IMG/VR virus record: IMGVR_UViG_3300006128_000075
Coordinates: 1-20,955 of that record
Origin: a virus
DNA length: 20,955 nucleotides
Direction: 5' to 3' (one strand)
Shown: positions 15,548 through 20,955 of the stretch, piece by piece
Layout of the letters: each line of letters opens with the position of its first letter
Numbering within the stretch: the stretch's first letter is position 1
Notes under the pieces: generated by a model
Seen by the model: the letters and a program-made list of their open reading frames with translations, nothing else
What the model was told of the DNA's origin: nothing
Databases searched by the model: none
Translations under genes and position numbers: made by a program

Positions 15548-15710
15548 AATCTACGAAGAAGTATTAGTTATCAAAGTAAGCAAACTTGTTGCTGACAAGA
15601 ATTCAAGTAATCAAGACATCCTACGTGATGATATTGTTGAAAGTATTGAAAGTGTTGTTCAGGAATTAGTTGGCAATAATATAATTGTTGAAGTTGAAAA
15701 AGCGGAATAA
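15540..15710 (+). CDS. Small hypothetical protein, 56 aa
   Basis: A 56-residue reading frame from ATG 15540 to TAA 15708-15710, overlapping the upstream gene by 8 nt and stopping 2 nt before the next ATG; it exactly fills the space between them. The protein (MAKIYEEVLVIKVSKLV, then an acidic helix and EVEKAE at the end) is predicted as strand-helix-strand. GGAG lies at about 15530, roughly 7 nt before the start, a good ribosome site. No family recognised. The tight packing and ribosome site make it a credible gene despite its size. Confidence 0.62.
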   Translation: MAKIYEEVLVIKVSKLVADKNSSNQDILRDDIVESIESVVQELVGNNIIVEVEKAE

Positions 15711-15712
15711 TA

Positions 15713-16084
15713 ATGGCTAGTTTACCACAAGTAGTGTTAAGTTCAATACAGTACGGACAAGTTTATCCGCCATATGATGGCACGAGTACTACTTGGAGCA
15801 GCAATCAATTTAAAGGTAATGGCTACTATGGTTATACAGATGGATTACACACAGTAACATATAGTTTAAGTGGATTTGTTGGCATATTAAAATTTCAAGC
15901 AACACTATTAACAAATCCAACAGACAGTGATTGGTTTGATGTTACTGGAACATCTATTGGAGATGGAACAACTCCAATAAGCGGCACAACTTTTTATAAT
16001 TTCACAGGCAATTTCGTCTGGTGTCGTGCGCACATCACAAACTTTTCTGGTGGTAACATTAATAGAGTGCTATATAATACATAA
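15713..16084 (+). CDS. Beta-rich hypothetical protein, probable virion component
   Basis: 123 residues, rich in Thr, Ser, Gly, Tyr and Asn with alternating hydrophobics, and only one Cys. The pattern YYGYTDGLHTVTYSLSGFVG (about residues 43-62), then FQATLLTNPTDSDWFDV and NFTGNFVWCRAHITNF, resembles a short family I associate with marine T4-like phages, likely a virion surface or tail-associated jelly-roll. It starts 2 nt after the preceding stop. There is no signal peptide. The structural role is inferred from composition and similarity by eye, not demonstrated. Confidence 0.65.
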   Translation: MASLPQVVLSSIQYGQVYPPYDGTSTTWSSNQFKGNGYYGYTDGLHTVTYSLSGFVGILKFQATLLTNPTDSDWFDVTGTSIGDGTTPISGTTFYNFTGNFVWCRAHITNFSGGNINRVLYNT

Positions 16085-16116
16085 TACTCAATTAACCAAG
16101 GAAAGATTATTAATCA

Positions 16117-16968
16117 ATGAATGATACTACACAGCAGCCACAAAATGAGTTTGGCTTACCGCCAGAAGCACTAGATTTTTTACGCAAACAACATATTCAT
16201 TTCTGCTTACCAATGTATGGTGGTCTTTGTAATGAAGCAACTTTTATTGCAATGATCAAGTTTGGTATTATTGCAGGCAAGATGGGACTTAATTATTCAA
16301 TTGATACAATGGTTAATGAAAGTCTTATTACTCGTGGGCGAAACAACCTTGTTGCAAAGTTCTTGTTTAACCAAGCTGCAACACACTTGATGTTTATTGA
16401 CGTTGATTTAGGATTTGATCCAGAAGCAATTATTCGTTTGCTTCTTGCCAATCAGGATGTTGTTGGCGGCGTTTATCCAATGAAGCGTATTCCAATTCGT
16501 TATGTTATTAACACTGTTCCTAATCCTGCTATTTTAGGTGACCTAGTTGAAGTTTCAACACTTGGAACAGGATTCATGATGGTCAAGCGTGGGGTTATCG
16601 AACAACTAATTGCTCTGCATCCAGAATTAAAATATCGCGATAATATTGGTATTGGTGCGCAATATGAGCCACTTATGTATGGTTTGTTTGACACAATGAT
16701 TGATAAGGATGACAACTATCTGAGTGAAGATTGGACATTCTGTTATCTATGGCGTATGGCTGGCGGCAAGGTATTTGCTGATACAGGCATTAAACTTGAC
16801 CATACTGGTTATCACAAGTATGAAGGCAATGTTGAAGAACTTAAGAAAGTGCTAACAAATCAAACTTCAAATGGTGGCCCACATCATCTTGATGCGCCAC
16901 AAGCAGCACCTGCCGCTCCAACAAACACGCCACAACCTATTAAATTAAAATTAAATAAAAAGGTATAA
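16117..16968 (+). CDS. Glycosyltransferase-like protein (GT-A fold type)
   Basis: 283 residues. The pattern ITRGRNNLVAKFL (about 69-81), HLMFIDVDLGFDPEAI with the DxD motif D95-V96-D97, VVGGVYPMKR (about 116-125), GTGFMMVKR (about 150-158) and SEDWTFCYLW (203-212) followed by LDHTGYHKY is characteristic of phage GT-A family glycosyltransferases: the DxD binds Mn/nucleotide-sugar and the ED pair near 204-205 is a likely catalytic/acceptor element. The acceptor could be phage DNA bases, a virion protein or a host glycan; nothing here decides. The last 40 residues are Pro/Ala-rich and basic. AAGGAAAG lies 11 nt before the ATG. The next gene may bind carbohydrate, which fits a sugar-related pair. 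Confidence 0.8.
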   Translation: MNDTTQQPQNEFGLPPEALDFLRKQHIHFCLPMYGGLCNEATFIAMIKFGIIAGKMGLNYSIDTMVNESLITRGRNNLVAKFLFNQAATHLMFIDVDLGFDPEAIIRLLLANQDVVGGVYPMKRIPIRYVINTVPNPAILGDLVEVSTLGTGFMMVKRGVIEQLIALHPELKYRDNIGIGAQYEPLMYGLFDTMIDKDDNYLSEDWTFCYLWRMAGGKVFADTGIKLDHTGYHKYEGNVEELKKVLTNQTSNGGPHHLDAPQAAPAAPTNTPQPIKLKLNKKV

Positions 16969-16979
16969 AGGATACTTTA

Positions 16980-17459
16980 ATGTCTGATGATTTAGAAACA
17001 GTAGAATTTAAAGTTCAATTAAGCAGTTCATGGCATAATGATCCGCCTAAATTTGAAATACTCATCAATGATGATATTGTTGAATCAGGCGAAGTTTCTG
17101 AATTAGAAAGCGATAGCAATGTAAAAACTATCGCTTTTTCCAGAGATTTACCAGAAGGCGACCACACTTTAAAAATCAGACTTGTTAATAAAAAACCCAA
17201 ACATACAGAAGTAGATGATAGTGGTAACATTATTTCTGATCAACTATTACATCTTAAAGAAATTGAACTTGACGAGATTGAATTAGAATGGTTGGCATAT
17301 TTCAACGGTAAATTTTATAAACAAATTGGTGCCAAAAGCGGCAAACCAATTTACGAAGATGAACCACTGCCAGAAAAGTTTAATGTAATTGGTTTAAATG
17401 GTGAGTGGCGTCTTGGTTTTAGTGTGCCCACATATATGTGGTTCCTAGAAAACCTATAA
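16980..17459 (+). CDS. Possible carbohydrate-binding (CBM36/60-like) beta-sandwich protein
   Basis: 159 residues, with AAAGGA 7 nt before the ATG. The first 110 residues fit a calcium-type carbohydrate-binding sandwich: WHNDPPKFEILINDDIV (about 18-34), a central strand pair, then LPEGDHTLKIRLVNK (about 57-71), reminiscent of the 'G.HtV.vrF.ND' strand of xylan-binding modules. The Asp/Glu-rich insert (about 77-88) could bind metal. The C-terminal 50 residues (NGEWRLGFSVPTYMWFLENL in parts: GEWRLGF, TYMWFLENL) are Trp/Phe-rich. The similarity is judged by eye and could reflect a generic Ig-like fold. The position after a glycosyltransferase-like gene favours a sugar-related role. Confidence 0.5.
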   Translation: MSDDLETVEFKVQLSSSWHNDPPKFEILINDDIVESGEVSELESDSNVKTIAFSRDLPEGDHTLKIRLVNKKPKHTEVDDSGNIISDQLLHLKEIELDEIELEWLAYFNGKFYKQIGAKSGKPIYEDEPLPEKFNVIGLNGEWRLGFSVPTYMWFLENL

Positions 17460-17462
17460 ATA
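17455..17462 (+). promoter_or_regulatory. Exact TATAAATA late-type box overlapping a stop codon
   Basis: TATAAATA matches the T4 late promoter consensus exactly and overlaps the stop codon of the upstream gene. A T4-like start, about 6 nt downstream, would fall on the ATG at 17467, and there is no Shine-Dalgarno. It is either a leaderless late promoter or a chance AT-rich match. Confidence 0.35.
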
Positions 17463-17466
17463 TTTG

Positions 17467-18594
17467 ATGTTCATTAATCAGATTATCAGCGAAGCGCCTA
17501 AAGTTGGTCGTGCTTTTCAGCACGTAGAAGACCTTGTTCTCATTGAAGGTAGCATGGGCGCTGAAAAAGCTATTAATCGACTCGCCCAAATTGCAAGCAA
17601 TCCACAAACCGTGCGTTGTAAATGGGATGGCAAACCTCAAGTCTATTGGGGACGTGAGCCAGATGGTAAATTTATTATGGTTGGTCACAATGGTTGGCTA
17701 AAACCAGATGGCAGCGGTAAAAGCCAAAGCCCACAAGAATTAGTACGTTTTATCATGAGCACTGGTAAAGTAGAAGCGGGCAAAGAAGACGAACGCATGC
17801 GGTTTGCCAACGAATACGCAAGTTTATGGTCATTGTTTGAAGCTGCAACTCCACAAGATTTTCGTGGCTATGTATATGGTGATTTGTTGTTTATGCGCAG
17901 ACCACCACTAGAAAATAATGCATATACTTTTACACCAAATAATGTAACATATAGCATACCTGCTTCAACAGAACTTGGGCAACGAATATCAAAAGCAACT
18001 GCAGCAGTCGTAGGACATGCATACTTTCCACAATTTGGCATGGGCGATGACCAACAACAACCTATTGATGATTTTACACCATTTAATAAGTCACAAGGCT
18101 TGATTGTATTGGGTCCGCGATATGCACAGCAGCCTGTTAAGATTGACACTAAGAAATTGCAAGATTTACAAAAATATGTTGCAGCAAATAAAAGCGCAAT
18201 AGATAATTTCTTGAACGATGAGCGCCTCGCTGCTATGAAAATGGCAAGCTTTAAGGGTGTGCTTTATAATTTTAATAATCAAATGGCAAGAGTTGGCAGA
18301 ACAAGTGATCTTGCAAGCGAATTTACAAATTGGATAAGCAGCGGTAGCAAACAAAATGCAACAATGCAGCAGAAGATAAAGGATTGGATTGCGCAAAACC
18401 AAAAAGGGTTTATTGCTACATTTGCAGTTCTTGAGAACCTACGCAATATTAAAAATGCAATCATTGATCAATTAGATAGTGAAGGCGGCGATATACAACA
18501 AACTACCAAGGGACAAAAGGGCGGAGAAGGTTATGTCAATTATGGCGAACCTAACATTAAACTTGTGCCTCGTCATCTCTGGACACCAAATTAA
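17467..18594 (+). CDS. Ligase-fold nucleotidyltransferase (DUF6267-like) with head-packaging leader
   Basis: 375 residues from ATG 17467 (a TTG directly before is in frame). Residues 1-10 (MFINQIISEA) resemble the T4 internal-protein leader, with IISE before A fitting the gp21 protease rule. HVEDLVLIEGSMGAEKAI (19-36) precedes a nucleotidyltransferase core: KWDGKP at 52-57 (motif I KxDG, K52 as candidate nucleotidyl-lysine), GYVYGDLLF at 134-142 (motif III-like), EGYV at 354-357 (motif IV) and IKLVPR at 364-369 (motif V, K365). The family occurs in T4-like phages and I recall it as DUF6267. Likely chemistry is nucleotidyl transfer to a DNA/RNA end or protein; no OB-fold is evident, so it is not a canonical ligase. 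Packaging into the head is inferred. Confidence 0.7.
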   Translation: MFINQIISEAPKVGRAFQHVEDLVLIEGSMGAEKAINRLAQIASNPQTVRCKWDGKPQVYWGREPDGKFIMVGHNGWLKPDGSGKSQSPQELVRFIMSTGKVEAGKEDERMRFANEYASLWSLFEAATPQDFRGYVYGDLLFMRRPPLENNAYTFTPNNVTYSIPASTELGQRISKATAAVVGHAYFPQFGMGDDQQQPIDDFTPFNKSQGLIVLGPRYAQQPVKIDTKKLQDLQKYVAANKSAIDNFLNDERLAAMKMASFKGVLYNFNNQMARVGRTSDLASEFTNWISSGSKQNATMQQKIKDWIAQNQKGFIATFAVLENLRNIKNAIIDQLDSEGGDIQQTTKGQKGGEGYVNYGEPNIKLVPRHLWTPN

Positions 18595-18600
18595 TACCTA

Positions 18601-18639
18601 TTGACATACCAGATAAATATTTTATCTGGATTGTATAAT
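18601..18639 (+). promoter_or_regulatory. Atypical promoter-like elements before the giant reading frame
   Basis: TTGACA at 18601-18606 and TATAAT at 18634-18639, whose last two bases are the first two of the ATG at 18638. The 27-nt spacing is too long for an ordinary sigma70 promoter, so function is uncertain. The two boxes may belong to different signals, with the palindrome between them. Confidence 0.3.
18609..18629 (+). repeat. Perfect 21-bp palindrome upstream of the giant reading frame
   Basis: CCAGATAAA at 18609-18617 and its exact reverse complement TTTATCTGG at 18621-18629 flank a 3-nt TAT. It lies between TTGACA (18601-18606) and TATAAT (18634-18639), where the other promoters of this window have a 16-17 nt spacer; here the gap is 27 nt. 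It could be an operator, an RNA hairpin or a weak terminator of the upstream gene (no T-run follows). Confidence 0.75.
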
Positions 18640-20955
18640 GACCCTAAGCCACCGCACTATCTTTAATGAAGCACCAAATCCTCATGTTGCATTTGCATTT
18701 GGGCGCATGAATCCGCCGCATTTTGGTCACGAAGGGCTTATTAAAACCCTACAAAGTGTAGCAAAAAAAGGCAGTTGGGCGTTATTTCTAAGTAAAAGCC
18801 AAGATGCCAAAAAGAATCCACTTAACTATGAACAAAAAGTTAAATGGGTTAAAGCACTTTATCCACAAACACAAGGACATCTCGTTGAAGAACCATCAAT
18901 CAAAACATTCCTACAAGCAGCCGCATATCTTTATGACAAAGGTTTCCGCAGTGCCACTTTTGTGGCTGGCGAAGACGACATGGCAAGTATGCGACCAGTA
19001 TTGGAACAATACAACGGCAAGCAAGTAACACATGGTTTCTATCATTTTGAGCCGCTTTCTTTTATGGAAAGCCCACGATTAACCTCCGCGACAAATGCAC
19101 GTGAAGCAGCCAAAAGCGGCGATCCAGAAGCATTTGAACGTGCTACACGTGTGCCACCAAATATCACAGTAGATGGCAAGACACTTATGCAAGCAGTTCG
19201 CATTGGTATGGGACTTGGTGAAAGTGTTGAAGAAAGTATCATCACTGAAAGTTTATCAGTAGAACAACTTGCTCACATAAGTGATAAAGCACTTGATGAC
19301 GCTTATCATTATGGGTTATCTACACCTAACAATAACTTTGGTTGGTTGGCAAATATTGAAAGTGCCACTGCTGCAAAGCGTATGATTGATAGTGGCATTA
19401 CAGATGTAGAAGCCATTGCCAACGCTATCCACGATGGTTGGAATAAAACTGCTATGGCTGATTATATGGGCAAGTTGCAGCTAGATACGCCAACCATTCC
19501 CGATAAGAAAAAGAAGCGTTATGCTCTTGCCCAACAAACTTATGCACAGTTGCCAGAAGTAGAAAAAGAAAAAGACCGTGTAGTTGCTCGTGCTATGTTG
19601 AAGGCAATGGGTATCGTTACCGAAGCACCAGGCATTGGTGGCGATTGGGGTGATAATCCTAAACTAGTCAAACGTGGTCGCAAACCATATGAACCCAATA
19701 AGGATGATACCTATTACGGCTCTGCCCACGGCACAGACCTTGATTTATATGGTTTGCCAAAATATGAATTAGATGAAGACCTAACTCCTGACCAATGGGC
19801 AGAGTTGCGCATTACTGATCCAAAAGCCTATATGGGTAATAAGGATTATACTAATCGTCGTTGGTGGACTCTGCAGTTTAAGAAGGCTCGTGCTGCTGCC
19901 CGTGATCAAGGTGCTAATCGTTTTGAGTTTCCGCCAGGTTCTAAGAACAGTTATATGGTTGCTCCTGACTTGGCAAATGAAAATTTAGATGAAGCCGCAG
20001 AAAAATCAACCAAAGCCGAAGCCAAGTATCAGGCAATGCCTCGCAATGGTCAGCGTTGTGATTACTGCACTATGTGGCGTCCTCCGCATGGTTGTTCGGC
20101 TGTTAGTGGCAAGATTGCGGCAAATGGTTGGTGTTCATATTACAAGCGTAGTCATCGTAAAGATTTAGATGAAACTATTGAACCAAATAGCAATATGTTA
20201 GCAATAGCACAACGTCTCGAAGATTATGCTAATGAACATATTCCACACGAAGACGATGGTTTTGGTGATTTTATGTATCACGCAGAACTTATTCGCAAAG
20301 GTCATCTTGACATACATCGTGAAGATATGGTGAAGGTTCAACCACGCTATCTTCCGATTATGAAATCTATCACAAAGAATGAATTAGTATCAGAATCACA
20401 ACTTGACGAAGCAGCATCACCAGTGTTGTTCCATTATACAGGCAGTGTGGGTGCAGCATTAAACATTCTTAAAAACAATGAGTTTATGTTGAGCATTTCT
20501 ACTGGTAGTGTAGAAGACCAATATGCACCACGTGGTTATAACTATTTCTTATCCACAACACGCAGCAAAGTAGGTGGATATCACGAGTTTACTGGCGGCA
20601 CTGCTGTTATGTTCAACCTTGATGGCAATTGGTTCAATCGTCGCTATCCAGTTAAAGCAATTGACTATTGGGCAGGATTTGATAAGCAAAAGCACAGCGA
20701 AAGCGAAGACCGTGTATTCTCACGTGAGCCAACTATACCAGCAGATGCGATTACAGCAGTTCATATCTTACTTAAAGAAGCAGGTGAGTTTGCAAGTCCA
20801 ACTACTCGCCAGTTGATGATTGTAGCAAAGAAGCGTGGATTACCAACCTATCTTTACAGTGATGAAAATGCGTGGAAATTACAGGACACCAAGCGAGCAA
20901 TACCAGTAAGCAAAGCCCAAGATTTAATTCGTGGTCAAAAGAAGACTGGTTATAT
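18638..20955 (+). CDS. Multidomain phage polyprotein: NMNAT-like, RyR-like, HiPIP-like and ART-like domains (runs off right edge)
   Basis: Open from ATG 18638 to the window end with no stop: at least 772 residues, C-terminus missing. Leader 1-11 (MTLSHRTIFNE, then AP) resembles a capsid-targeting leader. Residues 17-200: nucleotidyltransferase with GRMNPPHFGH at 22-31 (HxGH) and SATNAR at 150-155 (NMNAT-like SSTxxR). Residues 255-325: RyR-like, with HDGW at 265-268 and YAQLPEVEKEKDR at 302-314. Residues 330-452: unknown, ending in an Arg/Ala helix and FEFPPGSKNSY. Residues 470-505: HiPIP-like cysteines C474, C477, C486, C499 with GWC. Residues 595-730: ART-like, with FHYTG (H599), YFLSTTRS (636-643) and SESEDRVFS (E688/E690). 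Sites fitting a prohead protease occur after E11, E204, E329, E452, E586 and E591, between the domains. No good ribosome site is visible. Confidence 0.8.
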   Translation, partial: MTLSHRTIFNEAPNPHVAFAFGRMNPPHFGHEGLIKTLQSVAKKGSWALFLSKSQDAKKNPLNYEQKVKWVKALYPQTQGHLVEEPSIKTFLQAAAYLYDKGFRSATFVAGEDDMASMRPVLEQYNGKQVTHGFYHFEPLSFMESPRLTSATNAREAAKSGDPEAFERATRVPPNITVDGKTLMQAVRIGMGLGESVEESIITESLSVEQLAHISDKALDDAYHYGLSTPNNNFGWLANIESATAAKRMIDSGITDVEAIANAIHDGWNKTAMADYMGKLQLDTPTIPDKKKKRYALAQQTYAQLPEVEKEKDRVVARAMLKAMGIVTEAPGIGGDWGDNPKLVKRGRKPYEPNKDDTYYGSAHGTDLDLYGLPKYELDEDLTPDQWAELRITDPKAYMGNKDYTNRRWWTLQFKKARAAARDQGANRFEFPPGSKNSYMVAPDLANENLDEAAEKSTKAEAKYQAMPRNGQRCDYCTMWRPPHGCSAVSGKIAANGWCSYYKRSHRKDLDETIEPNSNMLAIAQRLEDYANEHIPHEDDGFGDFMYHAELIRKGHLDIHREDMVKVQPRYLPIMKSITKNELVSESQLDEAASPVLFHYTGSVGAALNILKNNEFMLSISTGSVEDQYAPRGYNYFLSTTRSKVGGYHEFTGGTAVMFNLDGNWFNRRYPVKAIDYWAGFDKQKHSESEDRVFSREPTIPADAITAVHILLKEAGEFASPTTRQLMIVAKKRGLPTYLYSDENAWKLQDTKRAIPVSKAQDLIRGQKKTGY

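Noticed and set aside
18804-19028. 74-codon + strand frame and a 67-codon minus-strand frame (19042-19245) at the start of the polyprotein
   Set aside because: They lie in other frames of the polyprotein, whose own frame is continuous and carries clear domain motifs.
20574-20816. 80-codon + strand frame with a hydrophobic N-terminus resembling a small membrane protein
   Set aside because: It overlaps the ART-like domain in another frame; hydrophobicity is explained by frame-shifted reading. No ribosome site noted.

Overview
The window looks like a contiguous piece of the genome of a T4-superfamily myovirus. It is AT-rich, gene-dense and almost all on the + strand, with many 1-14 nt gene overlaps. 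Hallmarks are a gp44-type clamp-loader AAA+ ATPase, a GroES/gp31-like co-chaperonin, PhoH, MazG, Ig-like tail/virion proteins and a DUF6267-like ligase-fold protein. A two-component spanin pair with a true lipobox implies a Gram-negative host; the host genus cannot be read from the sequence. No tRNA, IS element or CRISPR array was seen, and no gene-free stretch exceeds about 110 bases.

Layout. 27-4026: two virion structural proteins, one with repeated Ig-like domains. 4074-6326: MazG, small unknown genes and a short protein carrying only a piece of the bacterial DNA polymerase III alpha palm. 6323-8015: GroES-like protein, gp44 clamp loader and a small unknown. 8012-8773: phoH, the only minus-strand gene, convergent with its left neighbour. 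8886-11337: two unknowns, then an i-spanin/o-spanin/holin lysis cassette. 11377-14527: a zinc-finger-less DnaJ-like protein and a ClpA-type double-AAA+ unfoldase. 14496-17459: small unknowns (one of 56 aa), a glycosyltransferase-like protein and a possible carbohydrate-binding protein. 17467-end: a ligase-fold nucleotidyltransferase and a very long open frame that runs off the right edge.

The most striking object is the last reading frame (18638 to beyond 20955, at least 772 codons). It joins an NMNAT-type nucleotidyltransferase, a RyR-like domain, a HiPIP-like four-cysteine iron-sulfur domain and an ADP-ribosyltransferase-like domain. The joints carry sequences of the form hydrophobic-x-Glu followed by Ala/Ser, like T4 gp21 prohead-protease sites. 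Its N-terminus and that of the ligase-like neighbour both resemble the short capsid-targeting leaders of T4 internal head proteins. I infer a head-packaged, protease-processed polyprotein, delivered with the DNA and centred on NAD/nucleotide chemistry; this is a hypothesis from sequence alone.

Regulation. Several genes are preceded by TTGACA/TATAAT-type promoters. For the clamp loader, dnaJ-like and clpA genes the -10 box lies only 3-7 nt before the ATG and no Shine-Dalgarno is visible, which suggests leaderless or near-leaderless transcripts. A few TATAAATA-like (T4 late-type) boxes also occur.
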